64,000 bases of DNA from Bin5 sp965200615 (GCA_965200615.1 OZ241377.1:4712001-4776000); one strand, 5' to 3'. Shown: positions 36,473 through 46,033, counted from the first letter of the stretch. The notes: generated by a model not told the origin, from the letters alone. A program made the numbers and translations.

Positions 36473-36787
36473 ATGAAAGAGATCCTGGCTGACATCGACA
36501 ACTGGCGACAGGCGGGCAAACGAGTGGCGCTGGCGACGGTTGTGCAGGTGTACGGATCGGCGCCGCGGCCATTGGGCGCGAAGCTGGCGGTTTCCGAAGA
36601 TGGCGCGATGGTCGGTTCCGTCAGCGGCGGCTGTGTGGAGAGCGCCGCTGTGCAGGAGGCGCTGGAGGCGCTGGATACCGGCACACCGCGACTCGTCTCC
36701 TACGGAATCGCGGACGAGACGGCCTGGGAAGTGGGTCTGGCCTGCGGAGGCACGATCGAAGTGTTTATTGAGCCATTGGATTGGTAG
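36473..36787 (+). CDS. XdhC/CoxF-family N-terminal protein
   Basis: The 104-residue protein is the XdhC_CoxI/F N-terminal domain alone. It has ALATVVQVYGSAPRPLGAKLAV, the GSVSGGCVESAA motif and a final GLACGGTIEVFIEPL. XdhC proteins handle sulfuration and insertion of Moco into molybdenum hydroxylases. The usual C-terminal Rossmann domain is encoded by the next gene, 16 bases later, so the function is split over two polypeptides. Its stop is clean, with a fresh GGAGG ribosome site for the next gene, so this is not a simple frameshift. Confidence 0.85.
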   Translation: MKEILADIDNWRQAGKRVALATVVQVYGSAPRPLGAKLAVSEDGAMVGSVSGGCVESAAVQEALEALDTGTPRLVSYGIADETAWEVGLACGGTIEVFIEPLDW

Positions 36788-36803
36788 CCGGAGGAAGGGT
36801 GAG

Positions 36804-37571
36804 GTGGCCGAACTCTACTACGAGGTCGCGCAGGCGATCCGGAAGGATGAACTGTGCGCGGTCGTCACGGTACTGAGCGGAGACGAAATCGGGCGTAAAC
36901 TGCTGGTGCGCCGGGAGCGCAAGGTGGAAGGTAGTGCTTCCGCTGTTGCAGCCACAGGCTCATTGGGACACACGGCCCTGGAGCAGGCTGCCCTTGCCCA
37001 TGCGGCGGAAGCGCTGGAGGCCCGCCGGACGACACGCATCTCGGTGCCGGTAGAGGAGAAGGAATGGGATCTGCTGATCGACGTGCATCTGCCGCAGGAG
37101 AGACTGGTCATCGTTGGGGCGGTCCACATCGCCATCCCGCTGGTCTCCTTCGCCCGCGAACTGGGTCTGTACACGGTGGTTATTGACGCACGTCCGATAT
37201 TCGCCACGCGGGACCGATTCGGCCATGTGGACGATCTGATACGGTGCTGGCCCGATGAGGCTCTGCAGGAGATGCAGCTGAACGAGTCCTCCTATGTCGT
37301 CACGTTGACACACGACGAAAAACTGGACACGCCCGCGCTGATCTGTGCCCTGAACTGTCCAGTCGGCTACATTGGCGCGCTTGGCTCAAAGCGAACGCAT
37401 GCCAAACGGGTAGCGGCTTTGCAAGAGGCCGGCGTGAGCGACGAACAGATCGCCCGCATTCACGCGCCGATCGGGCTCGACCTGGGAGGTCGCAGCCCTG
37501 GAGAGATCGCGCTTGCCATCATCGCAGAGATTGTACAGGTGCGGAATCGCAGGAAGGAGGCGGGCAGATGA
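36804..37571 (+). CDS. XdhC-family protein with C-terminal Rossmann domain
   Basis: A GTG at 36804, which has GGAGG 9 bases before it, gives 255 residues. The first 90 residues resemble a second, partial XdhC N-terminal unit (CAVVTVLSGDEIGRKLLVRR). The rest is the XdhC C-terminal Rossmann domain, with LVIVGAVHIAIPLVSFARELG, DARPIFATRDRF and GALGSKRTHAKR and PIGLDLGGRSPGEIALAI. The family's usual GGGHVA glycine loop reads VGAVHIA here. It overlaps glcD by 4 bases. Confidence 0.85.
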   Translation: MAELYYEVAQAIRKDELCAVVTVLSGDEIGRKLLVRRERKVEGSASAVAATGSLGHTALEQAALAHAAEALEARRTTRISVPVEEKEWDLLIDVHLPQERLVIVGAVHIAIPLVSFARELGLYTVVIDARPIFATRDRFGHVDDLIRCWPDEALQEMQLNESSYVVTLTHDEKLDTPALICALNCPVGYIGALGSKRTHAKRVAALQEAGVSDEQIARIHAPIGLDLGGRSPGEIALAIIAEIVQVRNRRKEAGR

Positions 37572-39013
37572 ATGTTCATCCATTGATCGAGACATTTTCG
37601 CGCATCTATGACGCAGACCGCCTCCTGACCCGCCCTGCCCAGTTGATGGCATACGAATCGGACGCGCTGACTGCATTTCAGCAGAGACCGGCGGCGGTCG
37701 TGATCCCGCAGGACCGCGCGGAGGTAATCGAGACGATCCGACTTTGCCACGAGCACAACGTCCCTTTCGTCGCGCGGGGGAGCGGCACCAGCTTGTCGGG
37801 CGGCTCACTGCCGATCGCTGAAGGCATCGTCATCGCCTTAAATCGCCTCGACCGAATCCTGCGGCTGGACGCGGATGAGCGCATCGCCGTGGTCGAGCCG
37901 GGGGTAATCAATCTGAAGGTCTCCGAGGCGGCGAAACCCTACGGCCTCTACTATGCGCCCGATCCATCCAGCCAATCGATCTGCACGATTGGCGGCAACG
38001 TGGCATTTAACTCGGGCGGGGCGCACTGTCTGAAATACGGCATGACAAGCAACCACGTCTTGGGGATGACTGTAGCGCTGCCCGATGGCGAGGTCGTCGA
38101 GCTGGGAGGCGAGAGTTTGGAAGGCATCGGACCTGATCTACCTGGCTTTTTCGTAGGCAGCGAGGGACTCTTCGGCGTCGCGCTGGAGATTACGTTGCGA
38201 TTACTGCCGATTCCGCAAACCTATCGGACCGTGCTGGCGGCGTACGACTCGTTGCATGCGGCGGGGGATGCGGTGACTGCGGTGGTCGCCTCCGGGCTCT
38301 TGCCTGGTGCAATCGAAATCATGGACGCGCTGGCGATCAAGGCGGCGGAGGTAGGCGCTAAGGCCGGTTATCCGACTGCGCCGGCGCTGCTGATCGTCGA
38401 GCTGGAGGGAGAAGAGAGCGCGGTGGAGGCCGAGTTCGCGCAGTTGATGCAGCTGATCGAGGAGACGGCGCCGGTCGAGGTACGGATGGCGCAGACAGCG
38501 GACGAACGCGCCCGTATCTGGAAGGGGCGCAAGGCAGCCTTCTCGGCGGTTGGTCGGCTGGCCCCGGACTATATCGTGCAGGATGGAGTTGTGCCCCGCA
38601 GCCGGCTGGGTGATGCGCTGGCGGAGATCGACCGCCTCAGCGCCAGTTACGGCATCGAAGTGGCCAATGTATTCCATGCTGGGGACGGCAACCTGCATCC
38701 GTTGATCCTCTTTGACGGCCGCGAGGAGGGCGCGCTGGAACGGGCGGAGGAGCTTGCCGGCGAAATCCTCGAACTGTGCGTCGATCTGGGCGGCTCCATC
38801 ACGGGCGAGCACGGGGTCGGCATGGAAAAACGCGCCTTCCTTCCCAAAATGTATGGGCCGCTGGAGATGCAGGCGATGGAGGACGTGCGCCGCAGCGTGG
38901 ACAGCAGGTCTCTCGCCAATCGCGGCAAGATGCTGCCGGCCGGGGAAGCTGAATCTTTGACACACGTGGGCCCCCATCCACTCGAAAAGGCGGGCGTCAT
39001 CTTCAGGGAGTAA
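37568..39013 (+). CDS. glcD: Glycolate oxidase-type FAD subunit
   Basis: The 481-residue FAD-linked oxidase has the PCMH FAD motif, FVARGSGTSLSGGSLP and TIGGNVAFNSGG, and the C-terminal NVFHAGDGNLHPLILF and TGEHGVGMEK motif. It oxidises glycolate or a similar 2-hydroxy acid, with GlcE and GlcF as partners. Its ATG overlaps the stop of the XdhC gene, so cox and glc genes are probably one transcript. D-lactate or another 2-hydroxy acid is equally possible. Confidence 0.88.
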   Translation: MNVHPLIETFSRIYDADRLLTRPAQLMAYESDALTAFQQRPAAVVIPQDRAEVIETIRLCHEHNVPFVARGSGTSLSGGSLPIAEGIVIALNRLDRILRLDADERIAVVEPGVINLKVSEAAKPYGLYYAPDPSSQSICTIGGNVAFNSGGAHCLKYGMTSNHVLGMTVALPDGEVVELGGESLEGIGPDLPGFFVGSEGLFGVALEITLRLLPIPQTYRTVLAAYDSLHAAGDAVTAVVASGLLPGAIEIMDALAIKAAEVGAKAGYPTAPALLIVELEGEESAVEAEFAQLMQLIEETAPVEVRMAQTADERARIWKGRKAAFSAVGRLAPDYIVQDGVVPRSRLGDALAEIDRLSASYGIEVANVFHAGDGNLHPLILFDGREEGALERAEELAGEILELCVDLGGSITGEHGVGMEKRAFLPKMYGPLEMQAMEDVRRSVDSRSLANRGKMLPAGEAESLTHVGPHPLEKAGVIFRE

Positions 39014-39077
39014 GGGAAGACCAGGCCAGCGAGAAAGACGCTTTGAAAAGAACACAGACTTCAGGGGTAGGTGAGAG

Positions 39078-41210
39078 GTGAGAAGAACTGTACTCTTCGC
39101 CACTGCCCTGTTCGTCCTCTCCTTAATCGGCGCCTGCATTCCGAGCGAAGATCTTCCTCAACCAGGCGTCGCATCTACGGTTGAACCGCAACCCGAAACG
39201 ACTGCTGCGCCGGCGCCGCCCAGCGAAAACGTTGCGGTACTGGGAACTGCAGATGCTTTTGAGAAAAGCCATTTTGCGCAGCTGGCGATCGATGGGGATC
39301 CGGAATCGATCTGGAATTCGCAGCAGTTCGCGCCGCAATGGTTCTCGATCGCGTTCGACAGTTTCTACCTGGTTGACAGAATTGAGCTGGTCGTCACGCA
39401 GCTGCCCGCAGGCCCAACTACGCATGAAATCTGGCTGGGGAGCGGTTCCGACACGCGCGTTCTCCAGGAGAGGCTCATCGATGTCCATACGGAAGACGGC
39501 CAGACATTGGAAATCGCGGTCGACCCGCCTCGCAGGTTGAATGAGGTTCTGATTGTAACCCTCAGCAGCCCCAGTTGGGTAGGGTGGCGAGAGGTGAGAG
39601 TGTTTGGGTCGGCTGCTGCCGCGCCATTGGAAGAAGCCGCAAGAGAGACGGATGCCGGCGGGCCCGAACGTGCGGAGGGAGAATCGCCTGCGCCCTTGGG
39701 GGAGAATGTTGCGACCCTTGGATCGGGGTTCGCTTCGGCAGGGGAGGAGCTGGCCGGCCAGGCGATTGACGGCGATCCGGACTCATTTTGGACTGCACAG
39801 CTCCCTGCTCCGCAGTGGTACTCGGTTTCCTTTGACGAGCTCTACATTGTTGACAAACTGGAGCTGGAGATCGCCCAGTCTCCGTCAGGCCCGACCACGC
39901 ATGAGATCTGGCTGGGAAACGGCTCCGGCACGCGGACCTTGTACAGGAGATTCGACAACCTGCTCACCGAAGATGGTCAGACGCTGGAGGTCCCCATCCT
40001 TCCCCCGCGCAGCATCAGCGAGGTGCAGATCCTGACGCTTGACAGTCCGAGCTGGGTAGCCTGGCGCGAGGTGCGTGTATTCGGTTCACTTTCCGAAGAC
40101 CCGGTCGGAGATACCGGGTTGCCGCGGTTCCGATTGGACAAGTTCGCCCAAGGGCTTGCGTTGCCTGTGCAGGTGACGCATGCCGGCGATGGGTCAGGGC
40201 GCCTGTTCGTAGTCGAGCAGGAGGGCCGCATCCGCGTCGTCAAGGACGGCGTAATCGAAGAGACACCTTTCCTCGACGTTTCAGGCCGTGTTCGCTGCTG
40301 TGGAGAGCGGGGTCTGCTTAACGTGGCCTTTCCGCCCGGTTATGTCGACAAGCAGTACTTCTATGTAAGTTATACGGACAGAGCCGGGGACACAGTCATC
40401 AGCCGTTTCACGACGACCGCCGATCCTGACCGGGCCGACCCTGAGAGCGAGGAGGTGGTTCTCCTGATCGCCCAGCCGGACCAGGTCCACAACGGCGGCC
40501 GTATCGTTTTCGGTCCCGACGGATACCTCTATGTTGGCAGCGGTGACGGAGGCCACCCTACGCTCAAAGACGTCGAGAATCGTGCACAGGACTTGGGCAC
40601 TCTTTTGGGCAAGATTTTGCGAATCGACGTGGAGTCGGAGGCCAAGCCGTACGGCATCCCGGCGGACAACCCGTTTTCCCGGCTCGACGGTCATCGCGGC
40701 GAGATCTGGGCGCTGGGCCTGCGCAATCCATGGGGCTTTGCCTTTGACCCAGGGACCGGGGACCTCTACATCCCTGACCCCGGCCACATTAAGCACGAAG
40801 AGGTAAACTTTCAGCCCGCGGGAAGCCGCGGCGGTGAAAACTACGGTTGGAACATCAAAGAGGGCAGCCGATGCTTCGAGTCCCTGCCGTGCAGCGCGCA
40901 GGGCTTGACTTCGCCGGTGGTTGAGTACGATCACGTGTACTCCTGTGCAATAGTAGGCGGCGCTGTCTATCGCGGCAGCGACTATCCGGCATTGCAGGGC
41001 GTTTTCTTCTATGGCGACTTTTGCAGCGGCAGAGTCTGGGGGTTGAAACGGTCGCAGACCGATTCAACACGAAGCATTTATGATGGTTGGCTGAGCACGC
41101 TACCTGTGAATGCGAGGGTCCCGGTCAGCAGCGTGGGCGAGGATGAAGTAGGCAACCTGTACGTCACCGGTTATCAGGATGGCGCTCTGTACAAGATTGC
41201 GGGGGAATAG
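39078..41210 (+). CDS. Lipoprotein with two discoidin-like domains and a PQQ-type sugar dehydrogenase domain
   Basis: The 710-residue protein has a lipobox at its N-terminus (LSLIGAC). Two similar domains of about 140 residues follow (about 45-180 and 205-345), each with IDGDPxSxW and GPTTHEIWLG and ending WREVRVFGS, like F5/8-type carbohydrate-binding domains. The C-terminal 360 residues are a soluble glucose-dehydrogenase-type propeller, with RLFVVEQEGRIRV, VHNGGRIVFGPDGYLYVGSGDGG and LRNPWGFAFD. It probably acts on the cell surface on sugars; the exact acceptor is unknown. It lies between glcD and glcE. Confidence 0.82.
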   Translation: MRRTVLFATALFVLSLIGACIPSEDLPQPGVASTVEPQPETTAAPAPPSENVAVLGTADAFEKSHFAQLAIDGDPESIWNSQQFAPQWFSIAFDSFYLVDRIELVVTQLPAGPTTHEIWLGSGSDTRVLQERLIDVHTEDGQTLEIAVDPPRRLNEVLIVTLSSPSWVGWREVRVFGSAAAAPLEEAARETDAGGPERAEGESPAPLGENVATLGSGFASAGEELAGQAIDGDPDSFWTAQLPAPQWYSVSFDELYIVDKLELEIAQSPSGPTTHEIWLGNGSGTRTLYRRFDNLLTEDGQTLEVPILPPRSISEVQILTLDSPSWVAWREVRVFGSLSEDPVGDTGLPRFRLDKFAQGLALPVQVTHAGDGSGRLFVVEQEGRIRVVKDGVIEETPFLDVSGRVRCCGERGLLNVAFPPGYVDKQYFYVSYTDRAGDTVISRFTTTADPDRADPESEEVVLLIAQPDQVHNGGRIVFGPDGYLYVGSGDGGHPTLKDVENRAQDLGTLLGKILRIDVESEAKPYGIPADNPFSRLDGHRGEIWALGLRNPWGFAFDPGTGDLYIPDPGHIKHEEVNFQPAGSRGGENYGWNIKEGSRCFESLPCSAQGLTSPVVEYDHVYSCAIVGGAVYRGSDYPALQGVFFYGDFCSGRVWGLKRSQTDSTRSIYDGWLSTLPVNARVPVSSVGEDEVGNLYVTGYQDGALYKIAGE

Positions 41211-41361
41211 CGAACAGACATTGCCAGCTGTCGTCCTTCGTTTTTGGTAGCGCCGGAGCGCACAAGTAAACTGAATGCCAGTGTGAATGCCAACTGTCAA
41301 GGGACCACTCTTCGAATCGCCTTCGCCAGAGCGGGAGTCCATTCGGCAAGAAACCTGAACT

Positions 41362-42534
41362 ATGAATAGCGTTGCTGAAATCCAGGATGCGGTGCGGGCA
41401 GCGAAGAGAGTGAGGGTCCGGGGCGGCGGCTCCAAACCGACTTTGTCCCTGCGAAACTGCCAGGATGACGCACAGACGCTCGACCTGTCCACATTGAAAG
41501 GCGTCGTCGACTATCAGCCCGACGAATACACTTTTACCGCCCGCGCCGGCACACGCGTCACAGATATGGCGGCGCTGCTGGCTGAAGAAGGACAGTATCT
41601 GCCCTTCGACCCGCCGCTGGCTGAACGCGGGGCAACGCTGGGCGGCACGGTCGCGGCCGGCCTGAGCGGGGCGGGACGCTACCGCTACGGAGGCATTCGC
41701 GATTTTCTGATCGGCATTCGCTTTGTCGATGGGCGGGGTCAGGAAATTCGGGGCGGGGGAACGGTGGTAAAGAACGCGGCCGGATTCGACTTCCCCAAAC
41801 TGTTTGTCGGCAGTCTGGGAAGACTGGGCATATTGACCGAATTGACCTTCAAAGTGTTCCCCCAGCCGGCGGCGTTTGCGACGGTGGCAGCGGAATTTGA
41901 CGGACTTTCCGATCTGCTTGGCGCGCTGGACGCGGTGACGCGCAGCGCCATCGACCTGCACGCTGTTGATTTTGCGCCTGCGGAGGAGGGATGGACCCTC
42001 TGGGTACGGATAGGCGGACTGCCGACCGTTCTGCAGGAGCGGGCCCAGGCGTTGCAGTCGGTTCTGTCCGCAGACGTCGGGCGAACGGGCCCTCTTTCCT
42101 TGCACCGGGAGCTAGAGGAGGAGAGCCTGTGGAAGACGGCGCGGTCGATGCGATGGCTCACGGAGGGCGTGGGGCTGGTTCGGGTCCCTTTGACACCGCA
42201 GCGGATCCCGACGGTGGAGGAGGCGCTCAGCGGCTCCAAAGCGGCGACGCGGCGCTATAGCGTCGGCGGCAATCTGCTCTGGCTCGGCTGGCCGGATGAA
42301 TCGGCGCCGGAGGGAGGAGAACAGGATGCCCCCCAAGACCTTCACAGTCTCATGCTGAACCTGGACCTGCAAGGCATACAGTTGATTGGCCGGGCGCGGC
42401 GCGGGATCACGCAAGGCAACGGATACAACAAAGAAGGCGAGGAAAGTCCTCTGCTGGGCCGGCCACTACAGAACGCATTCCTGCGGCGGATTGCGGCGGC
42501 CCTGGACCCGAAGGGGAAATTCGAACCATGGTAA
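41362..42534 (+). CDS. glcE: Glycolate oxidase-type second FAD-binding subunit
   Basis: The 390-residue protein resembles GlcE: RGGGSKPTLS near the start, then GATLGGTVAAGLSGAGRYRYGG, KNAAGFDFPKLFVGSLGRLGIL and a shorter, divergent C-terminal half. It belongs to the FAD_binding_4 fold and acts as the second flavin subunit of the GlcDEF complex. It is separated from glcD by the lipoprotein gene. Confidence 0.85.
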   Translation: MNSVAEIQDAVRAAKRVRVRGGGSKPTLSLRNCQDDAQTLDLSTLKGVVDYQPDEYTFTARAGTRVTDMAALLAEEGQYLPFDPPLAERGATLGGTVAAGLSGAGRYRYGGIRDFLIGIRFVDGRGQEIRGGGTVVKNAAGFDFPKLFVGSLGRLGILTELTFKVFPQPAAFATVAAEFDGLSDLLGALDAVTRSAIDLHAVDFAPAEEGWTLWVRIGGLPTVLQERAQALQSVLSADVGRTGPLSLHRELEEESLWKTARSMRWLTEGVGLVRVPLTPQRIPTVEEALSGSKAATRRYSVGGNLLWLGWPDESAPEGGEQDAPQDLHSLMLNLDLQGIQLIGRARRGITQGNGYNKEGEESPLLGRPLQNAFLRRIAAALDPKGKFEPW

Positions 42535-42574
42535 CGACAGCCAAAGTCACGAAGAATGATAGAGGAGGAAACTG

Positions 42575-43543
42575 ATGAGAGCGATTCAAGTGCAAGAGGT
42601 CGGCGACCCCAATGTGCTGCAGTGCGTTGACGCGCCTACGCCGGAGCCGGGCGCGGGGGAAGCGCGCGTAAAGATCGAAGTGGCAGGCGTCAACTTTATC
42701 GACACCTACCATCGGCGGGGGTGGTATCCGTTGCCTCTTCCGTTCACTCCCGGCGTGGAAGGGGCGGGGACCGTCGATGCCGTCGGCGAGGGCGTAACCG
42801 AAGTAGAGGTGGGAGATACCGTTGCATACGGGATGTCGACCGGCTCCTATGCCGAATACGCGATCGTCCCTTCCAGGATTCTCGTCCATCGTCCGGCTGG
42901 CGTGGATGCCCAGCATGGGGCAGCGGCGATGATCCAGGGGATGACCGCCCACTACCTCGCGTGCAGCACGTATCCGCTGAAGCCGGGCGATACCTGCCTG
43001 GTCCATGCCGCGGCCGGGGGCACCGGCGCGCTGCTGGCGCAGATCGCAAAGCTGCGAGGCGCGCGTGTGCTCGGGACAGTTTCGACCGAGGAGAAGGCGC
43101 GCATTGCGCAAGCGGCCGGCGCGGACGCCACTATCCGCTATACAGAAGTGGACTTTGCGGAAGCGGTGAGAGACCTTACCGGTGGCGAAGGCGTCGAGGT
43201 CGTGTACGATTCGGTCGGCATCGCCACTTTTGACAAGAGCCTGGACTGCCTGAAGCCGCGCGGCTATATGGTACTGTTCGGTCAGGCGAGCGGTGTTGTG
43301 CCGACACTCGATCCGCAGATCCTCAACCAGAAAGGCTCGCTGTTCCTGACGCGGCCGACGCTGGCCTCCCATATGCTCACGCGATCGGAGTTGGAGGGGC
43401 GCGCCAATGATATTTTCAACTGGATCGCGGAGGGCAAGCTGGAAATCCGTATCGACCGCACCTTCCCGCTCGACGACGCCGAGGGCGCCCATACCTACCT
43501 GGAAGCGCGCCAGACCAAGGGCAAGGTACTGTTGACGACATAA
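42575..43543 (+). CDS. qor: Quinone oxidoreductase-type medium-chain dehydrogenase
   Basis: The 322-residue protein lacks zinc-ligand cysteines and has the Qor pattern: VNFIDTYHRRGWYPLPLPFTPG is the family start motif, and the NADPH loop is VHAAAGGTGALLAQIAKLRG. It reduces quinones with NADPH one electron at a time. GAGGA-like bases precede the ATG. Its position between glcE and glcF suggests a role in electron flow from the glycolate-type oxidase, which is inference. Confidence 0.88.
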   Translation: MRAIQVQEVGDPNVLQCVDAPTPEPGAGEARVKIEVAGVNFIDTYHRRGWYPLPLPFTPGVEGAGTVDAVGEGVTEVEVGDTVAYGMSTGSYAEYAIVPSRILVHRPAGVDAQHGAAAMIQGMTAHYLACSTYPLKPGDTCLVHAAAGGTGALLAQIAKLRGARVLGTVSTEEKARIAQAAGADATIRYTEVDFAEAVRDLTGGEGVEVVYDSVGIATFDKSLDCLKPRGYMVLFGQASGVVPTLDPQILNQKGSLFLTRPTLASHMLTRSELEGRANDIFNWIAEGKLEIRIDRTFPLDDAEGAHTYLEARQTKGKVLLTT

Positions 43544-43562
43544 CGCCAAAGATTGCAATCTC

Positions 43563-44819
43563 ATGCGCCACTCAATTCCGGTAGACTCACTCGGCCCCCA
43601 AGCCCCGTCAATGGCGGAAGCCGTCGCCAGTTGTGTACATTGCGGCTTCTGCCTGCCCGCGTGCCCGACCTACTTGGCGTTGGGTGAGGAGATGGACTCG
43701 CCGCGCGGGCGCATCCTGCTGATGAAAGGCGCGCTCGAAGGGGAGCTGTCCCAGGAGGAGGTGTTGCCGCACGTGGACCGTTGTCTGGGCTGCCTGGCCT
43801 GTGTCACCGCATGCCCTTCCGGGGTCGAGTACGGCGAACTGCTCACGCCTTTTCGGGAGATGGCGGAAAGGCAACGCAGCCGTTCCCCGATGGAGGAGTT
43901 GACGCGCACGCTGACGAACCAGACGCTTCCCTACCCTGGACGTTTTCGCGCCGCAGCGGCCTTGGGACGCTATACGAAAATACTCAAACCGTTTCTGCCC
44001 GCGGCGCTGCGAACGATGCTGGATCTGCTGCCCGAACGACTGCCGCCGCGCGTCGCTCTGCCGCGGCTGGCGACTGCCCGGGGAGAGCGACGCGCGCGAG
44101 TCGCGTTGCTGAGCGGCTGTGTCCAACAGGTGCTGACCCCCGGGATCAACCAGGCCACAGTCGACGTGCTGACCAACAACGGCGTTGAAGTGGTCATTCC
44201 GACACGCCAAGGGTGCTGCGGCGCGCTGGCGATGCATACCGGCGCCGCAGACCAGGCACGCGGGCTGGCCAGACGCAACTTTGACGCCTTTGACCTGGAC
44301 GAGGTCGACGCTGTGGTGACCAACGCGGCCGGGTGTGGATCGGGCATGCACGAGTACCCGTTGTTGTTCTCGGGCGAGGCGGAAGAGCAGACGGCGCGAG
44401 ACTTTGCCGACAAGGTGCAGGATGTGACCGTCTTCCTGGATGCCCTCGGAATCGAGCCCCCGCCAGCGCTGCCTGCGCCAATGACGATTGCGTATCACGA
44501 CGCTTGCCATCTGGCGCACGCTCAGGGCGTGACGGACGCGCCCCGCCGTCTGCTGGCGAAGGTCCCGAATCTAACTCTTGTACCAATCCCAGAGGGGGAG
44601 ATCTGCTGTGGGTCAGCGGGTAGCTATAACATCGAACAGCCAGAGATTGCCGCCCAGTTGGGGCAGCGTAAAGCCAAAGCCATCCTCGGCACTGGCGCCC
44701 AGGCTGTGGTCACCGGCAACATCGGCTGCATGACCCAGATCGACAGCCATCTGCAGAGGCTCGGGAAGCCCTTGTCCATATTTCACACGGTTGAGCTTCT
44801 TAACGGAAGCAAGGTGTGA
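43563..44819 (+). CDS. glcF: Glycolate oxidase-type iron-sulfur subunit
   Basis: The 418-residue protein has two [4Fe-4S] motifs near its start, CVHCGFCLPACPTY and CLGCLACVTACPSG. It has two CCG-type cysteine domains, GCCGALAMHTG and ICCGSAGSYN, as in GlcF and heterodisulfide-reductase-like proteins. It takes electrons from GlcD/GlcE and gives them to quinone. It is the last gene of the cluster. Confidence 0.93.
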   Translation: MRHSIPVDSLGPQAPSMAEAVASCVHCGFCLPACPTYLALGEEMDSPRGRILLMKGALEGELSQEEVLPHVDRCLGCLACVTACPSGVEYGELLTPFREMAERQRSRSPMEELTRTLTNQTLPYPGRFRAAAALGRYTKILKPFLPAALRTMLDLLPERLPPRVALPRLATARGERRARVALLSGCVQQVLTPGINQATVDVLTNNGVEVVIPTRQGCCGALAMHTGAADQARGLARRNFDAFDLDEVDAVVTNAAGCGSGMHEYPLLFSGEAEEQTARDFADKVQDVTVFLDALGIEPPPALPAPMTIAYHDACHLAHAQGVTDAPRRLLAKVPNLTLVPIPEGEICCGSAGSYNIEQPEIAAQLGQRKAKAILGTGAQAVVTGNIGCMTQIDSHLQRLGKPLSIFHTVELLNGSKV

Positions 44820-45127
44820 TCAGGAACTGCGAGAGTTTTCCGGCGAGTCGAAAGTAGCGGGCTCGCCGACCGCCCCAAACAGGTAGCCGGTTCTTAACCT
44901 GACGTTAACTGCCCCTTTCAGCCCGCTTAACCTATCTGGCCTAACCTGATAGTCGAAGCAGCCAACCTCTCACTTCAGAGCGCGGATGGCAGTCCGGCTC
45001 TGGCGCAGGAAATCCTCGCTGGACCCTCCGGGATTCCGGGTTCCGTCAACTGCACGACGAATCGTTTTGGCGGCGGCCCACTGGGTGTGGTTCGTTCGGG
45101 GGGACGGACCACACCTTCTCCTCTCTC
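44820..45127. other. Convergent intergenic region with a hairpin
   Basis: This 308-base gap holds a GC-rich inverted repeat at 45085-45114 (12-base-pair arms GTGTGGTTCGTT with a GACGGACCACAC partner, two G-U pairs). No T-tract follows in either direction, so it is at best a weak two-way terminator. The rest shows no gene. Confidence 0.5.
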
Positions 45128-46033
45128 TCAGTCGACCAGAATCGGGAAGCCAGAGTTGCAGGTCAACTCGGCGTACAGTTGACTCAATCGCTGGGTGACT
45201 GGTCCGCCGTCTCCCGTACCGATGGCGCGGCCGTCCAATTCGATCACCGGCGTCAGTTCCCCCATCGTGCCGGTGCAGAACAATTCATCGGCCCGGTAGA
45301 GCTCCGGCAGAGAAATGTCGCGCACCTCCGCGAGGATGCGATGCAGGTGACATAGATCCAACACTGTGGCGCGGGTGATCCCTTCGGGGCAGGCATGCGT
45401 GTGGGGTGTGGCGACTACGCCGCGTTTGACCAGAAACAGGTGGGTTGCGTTCGTTTCGGACACGAATCCGTTCAGGTCCAGCATCACGGCATCGTCGACG
45501 CCGGCCGCATTGGCCTGGATCTTGGCCAGAATCGAGTTGAGCATATTGCAGGAGTGGATGTTCTGGTCAAGGCAGTCTGGAGGAATGCGGCGGATGCCGG
45601 AGGTGATCAGGCGGATGCCGCCGCGGTCGTAGACCGGCGGCTTGTGTTCGGCCAGGACGATCAGCGTCGTGCCGCTCGTATTGATGCGGGGGTCCATACC
45701 GCTGGTGTATTTGACGCCGCGGGTGAGGGTCAGGCGGATGTGGACGTTGTCCTGCATTTCATTGGCTTTAAGCGTCCGCCGCACTTGCTCCACGATCTCC
45801 TCATTGGGAGGAACGCCTTCGTAGGCGAGAGCTTTGGCGCCGTCCTGGAGGCGGGCCAGATGCGCCTCCAGTTTGAAGATTCGCCCGTTGTAGAGGCGCA
45901 AGCCCTCCCAGACAGCATCACCGTTCTGCACGGAGGAGTCAAAAGGGCTTACCCCTGCCTCGTCCCTGTGGACGAGGCGCCCGTTGATGTTGACCTGAAG
46001 ATGGCGATTGGCTTCGTAGAATTTCTGTAACAT
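45128..46033 (-). CDS. Class IV aminotransferase-like protein with His at the PLP-lysine position
   Basis: The 301-residue protein has the fold-type IV pattern of branched-chain and D-amino-acid aminotransferases: VNINGRLVHRDEAGVSPFD, VWEGLRLYNGRIFKLEAHLARL, the SILAKIQANAAGVDDAVML stretch and GFVSETNATHLFLV. Where family members have I-K-S-x-N (the Lys that bonds PLP), this protein reads IHSCN, with His160. A normal transaminase mechanism is therefore doubtful. It is followed by a sulfotransferase-like gene 50 bases upstream in sequence, on the same strand. Confidence 0.85.
   Translation of the reverse strand: MLQKFYEANRHLQVNINGRLVHRDEAGVSPFDSSVQNGDAVWEGLRLYNGRIFKLEAHLARLQDGAKALAYEGVPPNEEIVEQVRRTLKANEMQDNVHIRLTLTRGVKYTSGMDPRINTSGTTLIVLAEHKPPVYDRGGIRLITSGIRRIPPDCLDQNIHSCNMLNSILAKIQANAAGVDDAVMLDLNGFVSETNATHLFLVKRGVVATPHTHACPEGITRATVLDLCHLHRILAEVRDISLPELYRADELFCTGTMGELTPVIELDGRAIGTGDGGPVTQRLSQLYAELTCNSGFPILVD

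Noticed and set aside
36473..37571. Frameshift in a single xdhC gene
   Set aside because: The first product ends naturally and the second has its own GGAGG site and a repeated N-terminal-like unit, so two genes fit better.
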